A stretch of DNA of 64,000 nt, from NCBI RefSeq assembly GCF_003023845.1, contig NZ_PYFT01000001.1, positions 5,642,001 to 5,706,000 of the forward strand, written 5' to 3'. Position numbers and translations under genes: made by a program. The stretch is from Adhaeribacter arboris. Lineage in GTDB: Bacteria; Bacteroidota; Bacteroidia; Cytophagales; Hymenobacteraceae. The stretch's first letter is position 1, and the number at the start of each line of letters is the position of its first letter. Positions 7,925 through 18,800 of this stretch are shown here, piece by piece. A model generated the notes under the pieces. It worked only from the letters and a program-made list of their open reading frames with translations, had not been told where the DNA came from and made no database searches.

Positions 7925-10519
7925 ATGCGAAAAATTTTACTTTTCTTTTTCTTATTTTACAGATTTATCAGCTTCGCGCAGTTACAGGAAGATTTTACGG
8001 ATGGAAATTTTTCGCAAAATCCGGTTTGGCAAGGTAACGTGGAAGCTTTTATTGTTAACCCGGCGCAGCAGTTACAGAGTAATGGCCCGGCGGTTACCGG
8101 TACCCAACTGCAATTAACTACGGCTTCGCCCTCGGCGGTAGATGTGTCCTGGGAATTTTGGGCGCAGCTTAATTTTGCTACTTCTTCCAGCAATTACGCC
8201 GATGTTTATTTGTTATCTGATTCCACCAACTTGGCCGGTAAAAACAGCGGTTATTTTGTTCGGCTTGGCGGCACCGCCGACGAAGTAAGCCTGTTCCGGA
8301 AAGATGCGGGCAAAACACCCGTGAACATTATTAACGGAACGGATAAAACCCTGGCAAGCAGTACAGCAAATACGGTAAGGGTAAAAGTAACGCGTAGTGT
8401 AGCCGGTCAATGGGAACTGGTCGCTGATTTTTCGGGGAAAGGCACTAACTTTGAATCGCAGGGAACCACTACCGATAGCACCTACCGGCGAGCCGCTTTT
8501 TTCGGTATTTTAGTAAAGTACTCCTCGGCTAATTCTAAAAAATTCTTCTTCGACGATATCCGAATCCGCGATACCAAAGCTCCTTCGTTGCTGGCTATTA
8601 ATCGAACAGGCCCTCAGACCATAGACGTAATTTTTAGTGAAGCAGTAGAATTAGCGTCCGCCGAAGCAATTGGAAATTATATTCTTAACCCAACCAACGT
8701 GCATCCGCTTACTGCTACCCGCGACCCTGGCAACGAAAGTTTAGTGCATCTTACATTCGCTGATGAATTCACCAATGATACCAATACTTTAACGGTAAAT
8801 AATGTCCGCGATTTGTACGCGAACGCTCAAACGGGGCCGGAGAGCCGTGCTTTTACTTATTCGCGACCGGTGATAGCCCTGCCCGGCGACGTGCGCATCA
8901 CCGAAATTCTGGCGGATTATTCCCCAGCTGTAGAGTTACCGGAAAGTGAGTTTTTTGAGATGTATAATACCAGTGCTAAAACCTTTAACCTGGCCGGATG
9001 GAAGTACTCCGATGCTACCACCTCTGCCGGAACATTTCCGGCATTTTCTCTGCGTCCGGGGGAGTACGTCATTGTGTGCCGGACTACCGATACTTTAGAA
9101 TTTAAAACTTTCGGTAAAGTAGTAGGATTAAAAACTTTTCCGGCTTTAAACGATGGCGGCGATGCCGTTGAATTGTTTGATCAAACGGGTAAATTAATTG
9201 ACAAAGTAAATTTTACCCCAGCTTGGTACCGGGAGGCCAGCAAAGCGGAAGGCGGTTGGAGCCTAGAAATGATTGATTTGCAAAATCCCTGCGTTTCGAG
9301 TAACAATTGGGTAGCTAGTACCCATCCGGACGGCGGCACTCCCGGTAAAGAAAATGCGGTAAAAGCCAATAACCCCGATAACTTACCACCTACCTTGCTG
9401 AAAGCGCAAATCAAGTCGGCTAGGGAACTCATTCTTACCTTCAACGAAAAACTAGACAGTGCTCTTTCGGTACAACCCTCTTATTATACTAGTAATCTCG
9501 GTTTAAAGGTAGATAAAGTAGTTGTTTTAAGTCCGGATTTTACCACGGTAGAGTTAACATTTAACGCGGATTGGCAGCCGGGAAAAATGTATGAAATACA
9601 GGTAGCGAATATTCGCGATTGCAGTGGTAATATTTTAGCCAATCCGGTAAAAACTACTTTTATGTTGCCCGAAGCCGCTGCACCGGGTGATATTGTTATC
9701 AATGAAATTCTTTTTAACCCAAAGAGCGGCGGCGTTGATTTTGTGGAATTGGTAAACCGATCGGTTAAATATATCTCTTTACAAAACTGGCAAATTGGGA
9801 ATATGAAGGCTGATTCGGCCCTTGATGCTCGGGCCATTACTTCTGAACCAATGATACTGGCTCCGCAGCAATATTTAGTAATCACTACGCGTCCAGACAT
9901 TGTGCAGCAGCATTATCCTAAGGCAAAATCAGAAACCTTGTTTAAAGTAAGCAGTTTGCCTTCTTTCCCCGACGAAGCCGGTACAGTTGTATTATTAACA
10001 TCAGATAAACAAGAAATAGATCGGGTTACTTACCACGAAGACATGCACTTTAAACTGATAAATGATGTAAACGGGGTGTCGTTGGAACGGATTCGGTTAG
10101 AGGGTCCGAGTATAGCCAGTAATTTCTATTCGGCAGCCAGTAATGTAGGGTACGCAACGCCTGGTTACCGCAACTCGCAGGTACAAGAACCGGCCACCGC
10201 GGCGCAGGTATTTTCCATTAAACCTAAAGTATTTACCCCGGATGGCGACGGCGATCAGGATTTTACTACCATTAACTACGCGGCGGCTAAAGTTGGCCAG
10301 GTAGCCAATATTACCGTTTATGATGCAAACGGTCGGTTAATCAAAAACCTGGTAAAAAACGAATTACTCGCCAATCAAGGTTTTTTTCAGTGGGATGGTA
10401 CGAATAATCAACAGCAAAAAGCGCCCATTGGCTACTATGTTTTATTTATTCAGCTGTTTAACCTGCAAGGCAACGTTCAAACTTTTAAAGAAACGGTAGT
10501 AGTAGGAGGGCGGCTTTAA
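7925..10519 (+). CDS. Secreted lamin-tail-domain protein with gliding-motility-type C-terminus
   Basis: An 864-residue exported protein. Signal peptide MRKILLFFFLFYRFISFAQ; then a beta-rich N-terminal region, an Ig-like segment (about 230-315), a lamin-tail domain starting GDVRITEILADYSP (about 321-440), another Ig-like segment, a second lamin-tail domain starting GDIVINEILFNP (about 589-720), and a C-terminal module with FTPDGDGDQDFTT and YDANGRLIKNL (about 772-864). That module resembles FlgD-like/CHU_C-type ends of type IX secretion cargo, though the last residues are not a textbook sorting tail. Cell-surface localisation is inferred. Monocistronic. Confidence 0.82.
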   Translation: MRKILLFFFLFYRFISFAQLQEDFTDGNFSQNPVWQGNVEAFIVNPAQQLQSNGPAVTGTQLQLTTASPSAVDVSWEFWAQLNFATSSSNYADVYLLSDSTNLAGKNSGYFVRLGGTADEVSLFRKDAGKTPVNIINGTDKTLASSTANTVRVKVTRSVAGQWELVADFSGKGTNFESQGTTTDSTYRRAAFFGILVKYSSANSKKFFFDDIRIRDTKAPSLLAINRTGPQTIDVIFSEAVELASAEAIGNYILNPTNVHPLTATRDPGNESLVHLTFADEFTNDTNTLTVNNVRDLYANAQTGPESRAFTYSRPVIALPGDVRITEILADYSPAVELPESEFFEMYNTSAKTFNLAGWKYSDATTSAGTFPAFSLRPGEYVIVCRTTDTLEFKTFGKVVGLKTFPALNDGGDAVELFDQTGKLIDKVNFTPAWYREASKAEGGWSLEMIDLQNPCVSSNNWVASTHPDGGTPGKENAVKANNPDNLPPTLLKAQIKSARELILTFNEKLDSALSVQPSYYTSNLGLKVDKVVVLSPDFTTVELTFNADWQPGKMYEIQVANIRDCSGNILANPVKTTFMLPEAAAPGDIVINEILFNPKSGGVDFVELVNRSVKYISLQNWQIGNMKADSALDARAITSEPMILAPQQYLVITTRPDIVQQHYPKAKSETLFKVSSLPSFPDEAGTVVLLTSDKQEIDRVTYHEDMHFKLINDVNGVSLERIRLEGPSIASNFYSAASNVGYATPGYRNSQVQEPATAAQVFSIKPKVFTPDGDGDQDFTTINYAAAKVGQVANITVYDANGRLIKNLVKNELLANQGFFQWDGTNNQQQKAPIGYYVLFIQLFNLQGNVQTFKETVVVGGRL

Positions 10520-10600
10520 GTGCATCTACCACATGGCAACGAAGTAAAATAATGCGTTTTAATTAATCTTGGTGGAGCCGAACAAATTTTACTAAAGCTG

Positions 10601-11179
10601 TTATACGACTTGTAAGTCAACTGTTGCACTATAAATTTCTTCTACCGTTAATTTATAAGGAATACTGTTGAAGATGACATTATCTTCTGGCTGTTTATAA
10701 TCCGTAAGTATCCAATGATTATCCGAATTACGAGTATATTTTTCGATTAATCGGTATTGCGAATCAATTAAGATATACTCCTGCAGCGAAGAAATACTCC
10801 GGTAAAGCATAAATTTTTTACCCCGATCGTACTTCTCGGTAGATGGGGAAAGAATTTTAAAAAATATTAATGGGTTAATAATGGTATCTTGTTGTGGATC
10901 TAAAAACTCTGGTTTCCCGCAGATAATAGTTACATCCGGGTAAGTGTAAAGGCTGTTAAGCGGAATATGCAGGCGTAAATCACTACCGAAAGCTTGGCAG
11001 CCATTTTTTCGCAAGCCAAATAATAATCCTAACAAATTCGCGGCTATCACATTATGATTATAACTATCGCCCAAAATCGCAAATACTTCTCCTTGGTAAT
11101 ATTCGCTTTTAAATTATGCTTCTCTTTCTGCAACAAGGTATTCTTCCGGGGTAATGTAGTTTTTGGTTTGAACGGCCAT
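10601..11179 (-). pseudogene. Uma2-family (PD-(D/E)XK) endonuclease gene, broken by an in-frame TAA
   Basis: Translating from ATG 11179 gives MAVQTKNYITPEEYLVAERE and Ala21, then TAA at 11114-11116, then FKSEYYQGEVF and a normal Uma2 body to 10601 in the same frame; total would be 192 residues, the usual family length. The family normally has a sense codon (Glu or Gln) at the stop. The nuclease core also looks damaged: in the motif normally ending E-V-LSPST the acidic residue is Lys (FFKILSPST). The distal fragment could start only at TTG 11074. DYRGKKF-type and YPDV motifs remain (YTYPDVTIICG, YDRGKKF). Uma2 proteins are mostly of unknown function. Confidence 0.82.
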
Positions 11180-11416
11180 ACAATTCTGCTTTTAAACAAA
11201 TACAAGAAAACACCTCTTCGTTTGTTACCCCTATAATTTGTTTTATAGGGTTTCGCTTAGCCGGTCAAGGAAAAATTAAATTTATCTGATCTGCTTATTC
11301 GTTTTTGTAAAGCGTTTGGGAAGTCCATGAAAAAGAATCATTCCGGGCAAAAGTGAAAATATGCTTACTTTTACGGCGCCTTGTTCGTGTAAGAGCAGGC
11401 TTAAAAGAAGACTCTT

Positions 11417-12184
11417 TTGGAAATACTTTACCTTTGTTTTTTTGCTTTTCTGGCGGGTTTTATTGATTCGATAGTAGGAGGCGGCGGCCTGATCCAAACG
11501 CCGGCCATGCTCATTTTACTGCCCCAGGTACCGATTGCCAGTTTGCTGGGCACCGGTAAATTAGCCGGAATTTCAGGTACTACCGCGGCATTATTGCGCT
11601 ATCGCCGGAGCGTACAAATTAAATGGAGCAACATTTTACCTACGGCGGTAGCGGCATTTATTTTTTCTTTTGTCGGAGCGCGTACGGTGAGTGCTATTCC
11701 CACGGATATGCTGCGCCCGGTAATTTTAGTCTTATTAATTGGAGTAGCCGGTTATACCTTTCTGCGGAAAGATTTTGGTAGCTTTCATGCTCCTCGTTTA
11801 TCGGAAAATAAGGAAAAAATATACGGGGTAATGGTAGGTTTACTAATTGGTTTTTACGACGGCTTTTTTGGCCCTGGCACTGGCAGTTTTTTGATATTTA
11901 TTTTTATCGGCTTATTCGGGTTTAATTTTTTAGCCGCTTCGGCTTCGGCAAAGGTAGTAAATGTAGCCACTAACCTTTCGGCTTTGCTATATTTTGCTTT
12001 TACGAACCAGGTTTTATATCAAATTGGTATTCCGATGGCTATTTGCAATATTTTAGGATCAACGCTCGGTTCCCGGCTGGCTATACAAAAAGGTACTGGT
12101 TTTATCCGGGTGTTTTTTCTGATAGTGGTTATAGCTATCATCGGTAAATTTGCTTACGACAGCTTCTTTAAGGAATTCTACTAA
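11417..12184 (+). CDS. TSUP (TauE/SafE) family transporter
   Basis: A 255-residue membrane protein with the two homologous halves of the TSUP family: LAGFIDSIVGGGGLIQTPAM near residue 15 and the echo LLIGFYDGFFGPGTGSFLIF near 145, each starting a bundle of helices. Family members export or import sulfite, sulfoacetate or other organic anions; the substrate here is unknown. The start must be TTG 11417, because TAA lies in frame at 11402-11404 and no earlier ATG exists; the next ATG would remove the first motif. Confidence 0.87.
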   Translation: MEILYLCFFAFLAGFIDSIVGGGGLIQTPAMLILLPQVPIASLLGTGKLAGISGTTAALLRYRRSVQIKWSNILPTAVAAFIFSFVGARTVSAIPTDMLRPVILVLLIGVAGYTFLRKDFGSFHAPRLSENKEKIYGVMVGLLIGFYDGFFGPGTGSFLIFIFIGLFGFNFLAASASAKVVNVATNLSALLYFAFTNQVLYQIGIPMAICNILGSTLGSRLAIQKGTGFIRVFFLIVVIAIIGKFAYDSFFKEFY

Positions 12185-12367
12185 TCATTTAAATTAATAC
12201 ACAAGCAGTAAAAGAGCTGTCGATTACTATCTCCTTTAACTTTTGTTAAAACGCGACAATCAGTACATTCTAACGGACTCCTTAAAAACTATATTTTACT
12301 TATCGCAATCCGGATAGCGGTGGTGCCCGTAGGTTTGGTCATGTTCTTTATAAACCAACAACCTATT

Positions 12368-12931
12368 ATGAAAAAGTTAATTACGGCCAGTGCCTTTATG
12401 CTGGCGATCTGTGCTCTGTCTTCTTCCGATGTTGCCGCGCAAACCATGGCCAAAGCTAAAATGGCGAAAGCAGGTTCTGAAAAAGGAGTGATGGTAGGCG
12501 GTGCCATGATGGTGCCTTCTAAAAACATCGTGGAAAATGCATTGGGCTCCAGCGACCATACCACTTTAGTAGCCGCTGTAAAAGCAGCTGGTTTAGTAGA
12601 AACCCTTAGCGGAACCGGACCTTTTACGGTGTTTGCTCCTACTAACGCGGCTTTCGAGAAATTACCTGCCGGCACCGTCGACGAGCTGGTAAAACCGGAA
12701 AGCAAAGAAAAATTAACGTCTATCCTTACGTACCACGTGGTGCCGGGAGCTTTACGCGCCAAAGATTTAAAAGATGGACAAACCTTGAAAACGGTAAACG
12801 GCGAAATGCTTACGGTAAGTAAAAAAGGCGGTAAAGTAATGATTAACGGGGCAAATGTTTCTACTCCGGATGTTATTTCCAGCAACGGCGTTACTCATGT
12901 GGTAGATACCGTTATTTTACCAACTAAATAA
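12368..12931 (+). CDS. Secreted fasciclin (FAS1) domain protein
   Basis: A 187-residue protein from ATG 12368 ([17 protein letters not shown]); the upstream GTG at 12320 is not needed. Signal peptide ending DVAAQ, a Met/Lys-rich linker, then one FAS1 domain (about 55-187) with the diagnostic [19 protein letters not shown] and [10 protein letters not shown], and a final [13 protein letters not shown]1 domains mediate adhesion; single-domain secreted forms are common in Bacteroidota. Monocistronic, terminator 38 bases after the stop. Confidence 0.92.
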   Translation: MKKLITASAFMLAICALSSSDVAAQTMAKAKMAKAGSEKGVMVGGAMMVPSKNIVENALGSSDHTTLVAAVKAAGLVETLSGTGPFTVFAPTNAAFEKLPAGTVDELVKPESKEKLTSILTYHVVPGALRAKDLKDGQTLKTVNGEMLTVSKKGGKVMINGANVSTPDVISSNGVTHVVDTVILPTK

Positions 12932-12969
12932 TTTCAACTATTCCGAATTTTCCATTGTTCCTGTTTTGC

Positions 12970-12999
12970 AAAACGCCTGCTCCTTTGAGCAGGCGTTTT
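12970..12999. terminator. Bidirectional terminator
   Basis: A 13-bp inverted repeat AAAACGCCTGCTC at 12970-12982 and its complement at 12987-12999 with a 4-base loop and T-tract. It separates the convergent fasciclin and HD/Pycsar-type genes. Confidence 0.9.
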
Positions 13000-13106
13000 T
13001 GTTTAATTGCATTTTGTTTTCCAGCGTATTTATTAAAAATAAGCTTTTAATAGGGAGTAGCTTCTATGGATTTCAATAGTCTAACCTTTAAAAGCTACTC
13101 CGTAAG

Positions 13107-14315
13107 TTACCGGCTAATCGCAATCACAAAGGCAATTACGGTAAGGATTAACCCAATCATGAAAATAGTGTAGGAAATGCGCAATAGCCGGTATTTTTTG
13201 GCCAGTACATCGCCCAGGTAATAGATATCGGTAATCATGTTGGTATACAAGGCGTCTTTCTCGCGCATAATTTCGTACATGCCCGCCTGAAAATCTTCGA
13301 GCGGCAGCTTGGTAAAGTTGCCGAAGAACAACAAGTTTATTTTTTTACTTTGTACTTTATTGGGCTTAATGTTAAAACTAGTTACTTCGGGCTGCGCCGA
13401 CATTATGGCCGATACCACCGAACCCAAAGTGGTTAATAATAAAATGCCCACCGGAATCATGAGAATAGGATTGCGGGTAAACTCCGTACCAATAACCGAG
13501 GTTTTAGCCCCTAAATAAGTTATAATCACCGACATAATAATCGCATTGAGGCTTATCATCATATTGGCTTTATTATCCGCAATGGAACTCAGGTTCATGT
13601 GGTTGCTGTACGTGCTCTGAAACATGGTTTCAATGCCGCGTTTGGGCTGGGCAAACGTTTTACGCTTTTTCTTTTCGGCCTTTTTCTCTTTTTTGGTGCT
13701 TTCTACCAGAATATCGCGTTGTTCTTGTATATTTTTAGCTAACTGGTCGTTGTACCGGCGTTGCGCGGCTTCGGTATGAAACTGAGTAGCTTGTAAAAAG
13801 TCGAGCTGGTATTGCGCCCATTCCGCATCGGTATAAAAATTATTCAAGAAGATTTCCCATTCGGCTCGCAGCAATTCTGCATTCGGGAAAAAAGTTTTTT
13901 TGCCAATATTCGAAATATCCGCATCTACCAAAATTTCTTCTAACAAATTGGCGGGTTTTACGCTGGCTTTGGTAGCTAAAATGCAAGAGCTAATACGTTG
14001 AATTTGAGCGGGCGGGTAATTTTCTTGTTGCAGAAAAGCGGTAGCTATTTCCACGCTGCGTTCTTCGTGACCTTGGTAAATATCTAAATAGCCCGTATCG
14101 TGAAACCAGGCGGCTAAAAGCAAAATTTCTTTTTCTGATTCCGGTAGTTGGTACGCATCGGCCAGAATACTAGCTTCCTGCACGATATCCGAAGTATGTT
14201 TATAATTGTGATAAACGTATTTCTTAGAAAGTTTTTCTTTAAAAAGCGCCAAAACATAGTTATTCGCTTTCTTAATAATTTCTTGTTCTATTTTTAAAGT
14301 AAGTGGCGTTTCCAT
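13107..14315 (-). CDS. HD-domain protein fused to Pycsar-effector-type transmembrane domain (DUF5706-like)
   Basis: A 402-residue protein. Residues about 1-200 are an HD-superfamily metal phosphohydrolase: YHNYKHTSDIV, the HD doublet in AAWFHDTGYLD, EERSVEIA and the late Asp in LVDADISN. A Lys-rich linker (205-220) leads to the membrane part (about 230-402): SSIADNKANMMISLNAI, helices near 250-270, 280-305 and 380-400, and the MSAQPEVTSF segment. This C-terminal layout matches the PycTM effector domain of Pycsar anti-phage systems, where cCMP or cUMP triggers membrane disruption. No pyrimidine cyclase gene is adjacent, so a defence role here is inference; HD plus this domain is also found as a stand-alone protein in Bacteroidota. 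Confidence 0.78.
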   Translation of the reverse strand: METPLTLKIEQEIIKKANNYVLALFKEKLSKKYVYHNYKHTSDIVQEASILADAYQLPESEKEILLLAAWFHDTGYLDIYQGHEERSVEIATAFLQQENYPPAQIQRISSCILATKASVKPANLLEEILVDADISNIGKKTFFPNAELLRAEWEIFLNNFYTDAEWAQYQLDFLQATQFHTEAAQRRYNDQLAKNIQEQRDILVESTKKEKKAEKKKRKTFAQPKRGIETMFQSTYSNHMNLSSIADNKANMMISLNAIIMSVIITYLGAKTSVIGTEFTRNPILMIPVGILLLTTLGSVVSAIMSAQPEVTSFNIKPNKVQSKKINLLFFGNFTKLPLEDFQAGMYEIMREKDALYTNMITDIYYLGDVLAKKYRLLRISYTIFMIGLILTVIAFVIAISR

Positions 14316-14910
14316 AAAGTAATAACGGGGCGCATAAATGAATAAAGGATAAGGGTGGTAAATACTTCGACGAAATTAGTTTAGCCTACCATTTAAAGTA
14401 GCTGACTGATTACCAAATAATTATTAGTCGAACAACGAACAACTACTTATCAAGCTCTGTAAACCAGTAAAACGCTAATTATTACCGTAAGGTTAACTTA
14501 ACGTTTCGGAGGCAGCAAAAGGAAGCTATTTACCTAACTAAATTAACTTTTTTTCGAGAATTACCAGTAAGTATTTGGCTTTTATATTGGGTGAATCATA
14601 AACAGAACTTTATTTTCCGGATTAATAATTCAGTGGTTAGGGGTAGCACAGTTTGTTTGCTTTTGCCGGTACTAAAAACTGTAAAGGCATCTTTATTATT
14701 TTACCAACCTACCTTCCGGTAATGTATCAAACAATACATTTCTGGCAAAATAAATTGTTTATCCTGCACTGGCTAATGAGTAACAGCATTTGGTGGTGAA
14801 TAATATAGCTTAATAATAAAGATTGTAGCTCAAAATCAGTATATTAGGTGCGTTTTACGCGAAAGTATTTATAAGTAAAGCCTTCGATAACTTACCTAAC
14901 TGATACGAAA
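14316..14910. other. Gene-free stretch with a repeat-like segment
   Basis: No ORF with recognisable content in this 595-base stretch. 14362-14450 shares two near-identical words with 6679-6780 (see findings). The remainder presumably contains the divergent promoters of the HD/Pycsar-type gene and the DoxX gene, but I cannot place them with confidence. Confidence 0.6.
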
Positions 14911-15345
14911 ATGAGTACTACTTCTTTACCAAACACAAAATCCTCGAAAGGATTACACATTGTTTTATGGATTTTGCAAGTGGCCCTGGCCGGTATGTTT
15001 ATTATGGCCGGATTCATGAAACTGACTACTCCCGTAGAACAATTAGGAACTCAAATGGCTTGGGTGAAAGATGTATCCGCTGGCCTGGTACGTTTTATTG
15101 GCGCTTCCGAATTGCTCGGCGGGCTAGGGCTGGTATTGCCTTCTTTACTCAGAATTAAGCCTTGGCTAACTCCTTTAGCGGCTATCGGCCTTGCTTTAAT
15201 TATGTTCCTGGCCGCCATTTTTCACATTTCACGAGGCGAAACCGGTGCGCTGGGCATAAACTTTATTTTGGCGGCGCTTGCTATTTTCATAGCTTGGGGC
15301 CGCTCTAAAAAGGCTCCTATTCATACAAGAAACCTCCAGGCTTAA
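14911..15345 (+). CDS. DoxX family membrane protein
   Basis: A 144-residue protein with four hydrophobic helices (about 18-38, 62-82, 90-108, 114-132) and the DoxX signature at its start: FIMAGFMKLTTPVEQLG, then GASELLGGLGLVLP. DoxX-like proteins are inner-membrane redox or quinone-linked proteins of unclear function. ATG 14911 gives the natural N-terminus. No partner genes nearby. Confidence 0.85.
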   Translation: MSTTSLPNTKSSKGLHIVLWILQVALAGMFIMAGFMKLTTPVEQLGTQMAWVKDVSAGLVRFIGASELLGGLGLVLPSLLRIKPWLTPLAAIGLALIMFLAAIFHISRGETGALGINFILAALAIFIAWGRSKKAPIHTRNLQA

Positions 15346-15841
15346 ATCAAGAATTGTTTCTCATAACAAATCAGGGCAATGCTTTAAATTATATTTTTAG
15401 CTTTCATTAAAACCAGAAATTTGCCTGATTCTCAAACCAGATTAATTTTTGGTTTTGCTCTCTTTCATAGATAAATAAATAAAATACAGGAAAGTAGAAT
15501 TACTTGCCTCAGCTTTTTAGCTTGTTATTTTCTAGAACATCTTCGAAACAAAATCTCCTGCTTTACTCCATTCGGTCACGCTGCTTTCTTAATCTTGAGC
15601 GTAATATTCTGTTGAAAACGCGTTATTAGAAGAAAATATTTTTGCCATCCTATACATCAGGTAGGATAATGCGTATACTCTTTCCAACTGACCCAAAAAC
15701 ACCTTTTTATTTTCCCTGAAGGAAGCTCTGGCTGGTAAGTAGCCGGAAAAGCTGCTGCTGATTGGTTGAATGGGCCGGCTGTTCATTTTTAAACAAATAG
15801 GTTCTCTCCGAAGTATTTGTTTCGGGATTTATCCGGTTTCT
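15346..15841. other. Gene-free stretch
   Basis: 496 bases with no supported gene, repeat or terminator between DoxX and the large phosphoesterase gene. A 65-codon minus-strand frame here (15589-15786) has no recognisable features. Confidence 0.5.
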
Positions 15842-18800
15842 ATGCATAAAAATTACCTGAGTAGTTTACTTTACTGGCTTTTTCTTTTTTTTCTATCCGC
15901 CTGCGCGGTTCACCCACCTTATTACCGGCAAGATGTAGCCAACTGGCGGCAAAATACCCCTCCGGCACCCAGCCAATTAAATTATAGCATTTTTCTGATT
16001 GGAGACGTGGGAGCGCCCGCCCGCAACCCATTGGAACCTTCGCTGAATTTGCTGCACCGGCAAATTATGGCAGCCGGCGAAAAAAGTGCCGTTGTTTTTT
16101 TAGGAGATAATATTTATTCCTACGGTCTAACGGAGCCAGGCAGCCCCGGCCGGAAAACCGACGAAGAGCGCATGCGCACCCAACTGGATATTTTTAAAGG
16201 TTACCAAGGCGAAAAGTACATGATTCCGGGCAACCACGACTGGGCTCAGGGTCAACCCGGCGGTTTGCAATCGGTTATTCGGCAGGAAGCTTTTGTGGAA
16301 GAATACCTGCAGGATACTGCCGCGGTGAGTGGGGGAAACTTTTTCGTGCCCGACGAAGGCTGTCCGGGTCCGTACGAGGTTTTTCTGCAGGAAGATATGG
16401 TGTTAATTGCGCTTAATTCGCAGTGGTGGCTGCAAAGCGAAGAACGCCCTTACGGTCCTAATAATTACTGCAACGTTTCCGACGAAGCCGAGGTGCTGGT
16501 GCAACTGGAAGATATTATCAGCAAGAACAGCGGCAAAAACATTATGGTGGTGGGGCACCATCCTTTGCAGACCAACGGTACCCACGGCGGTAATTTCCGG
16601 TTAACCGACCATCTTTTTCCATTAACCATGTTAAATCCTTGGTTGGTAATTCCGCTGCCCATAATTGGTTCTATTTACCCTTGGGCGCGTCGGTACGGGG
16701 GTATTAGTCAGGATATTCCGCATCCCAAGTACCAGGCCTACGTGAACGGTTTAATGAATATTTTTAATAAATACCCAAACGTAGTGTATGCGGCCGGACA
16801 TGACCATAACTTACAATACTTTAAAACAAATAATGTACGCGCTATTGTGAGTGGCTCGGGCTGCAAAACGCAATACATGAAACGGGGTGGCGGCCAAGCG
16901 CAGTTTGGGCACGAGGAAAAAGGGTATGCCCTGGTAAATTATTACAACAACGGCGAAGCCTGGCTCGAATTCTGGGAACCGAAAGGCAACGGCGACCAAG
17001 GGGAACTAATGTTCCGGACTAAATTGTATGAGCGCCAGAATGCTGCCCCGGTTAAGGAAATACCCGTAGTAACATCCAATATCAGTTTTAAAGATAGCAG
17101 CATTACTGTAGCCGCGAATCCGGAGCAATACCAGGCGGGTAAAACCAAGCAATTTTTATTGGGTACGCATTATCGTCGCGAATGGGCAACGCCGGTAAAA
17201 ATGCCGCTGTTAGACTTGCAAACCGAACAAGAAGGCCTGGTGCCTTACCGTTTGGGGGGTGGTAAACAAACAACTTCGCTTCGGTTACGCAACGAGGCTG
17301 GCCGGGAGTTCTCGCTTCGATCGGTTAATAAAAATCCTTCGCCCCTACTACCCACTGATTTACGTCAAACCTTAATGCAGGACTTGCTCCAGGACCAAAT
17401 TTCGGCGCAGCATCCTTACGGTGCGTTAATATTGCCGCCTTTAGCTGATGCCGCCGGAGTGTACCACGTAAATCCCAGACTGGTATTCGTGCCCAACGAT
17501 CCGCGTTTAGGTAAATACCAGGCCATTTTTAATAACCAGGTAGCCATTCTGGAAGAAAACCCCGACGAAGACCACCGCAACGTGGCTAGTTTAGGGAATG
17601 CGAAAAATTTAGTGGGCACCGACAAAGTACTCGAACGCAAACGCGAGGATAACGATAATACGGTAAGCGAAGTAAGTTTTGCCCGCGCCCGGCTTTTTGA
17701 TATGTTAATCGGGGATTGGGACCGGCACGAAGGGCAGTGGCGCTGGATAGAACGTAAAACCGAAGATGAACGCGTTTTTGAACCGGTACCCAAAGACCGG
17801 GATGTAGTGTTTTTTAAAACCGATGGTTTTATTCCCTACTTGCTTACCCGAAAATGGGCTTTGCGGAATGTGCAGGATTTTGGCTACGAATTTAAAGATT
17901 ACATAGGCTTGAATTTAACCGCCTTCACCACCGATCGCACTTTTTTAGCCTCTGTAACCAAAGAACAATGGGTAGCCGAAGCGGAAAAAATAAAACAAAA
18001 TGTTACCGATGCCATTATCCAGCAAGCGATTCAACTCTGGCCCCCGGAAATAGCTAATCTATCGGGACCAGAAATCGCGGCCAAACTCAAATCCCGCCGG
18101 GATCGGTTACCCCAATTAGCCGCGGATTATTATACTTTTCTGTCCAAAACGGTAGATGTGGTGGGCAGCGATAAACGCGAAAAATTTACCGTAACCCGCT
18201 TAAATAACGATCAAACCCAGGTAGTAGTCAATAATATTCGCCGCGATGGTTCCCTTGGCCGACAGGTATACGACCGTACTTTCCGGACGAATGAAACCAA
18301 GGAAATCCGATTATATGGCTTGGGGGGCGACGATGTTTTTAACGTGAGCGGAAAGGTAGACAAAGGTATTCGGGTACGTATAATTGGCGGCAGCGACCGC
18401 GACAGCATTACGGATAATTCAGTGGTAAAAGGCTTAAGTCGCAAAACCATGGTGTACGATACCAAAGCCGGTAATTTCCTGGCTTTCGGACCGGAAACCA
18501 AAGATGAGACGCAGGAATACAAAGAAGTAAACCGCTACGACCGTACGGCCCCCCAGATGCCGTACTTCGGGCCCCGCTTGCCTTTGGGTTTTAACCCCGA
18601 TGATAGATTTTTCCTGGGACTTGGTTTCGTTTACCGCACGCGTAAATTCCGGCGAGAGCCTTATGCCGCCGAACATCGTTTGCAGGGTAATTACCTTTTC
18701 GCCTCTTCGTCTTATAACCTGCACTACCAGGCCGATTTTAAACGCTTATTGGGGAACTACGATGTAGGCGTAAAATCGTATTATTATGGCTTCCAGCCCT

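Noticed and set aside
11282-11497. 71-codon minus-strand frame upstream of the TSUP gene
   Set aside because: Overlaps the TSUP start on the other strand and has no protein-like features.
15589-15786. 65-codon minus-strand frame in the gap before the phosphoesterase gene
   Set aside because: No recognisable motif or start signal; composition looks like translated non-coding DNA.
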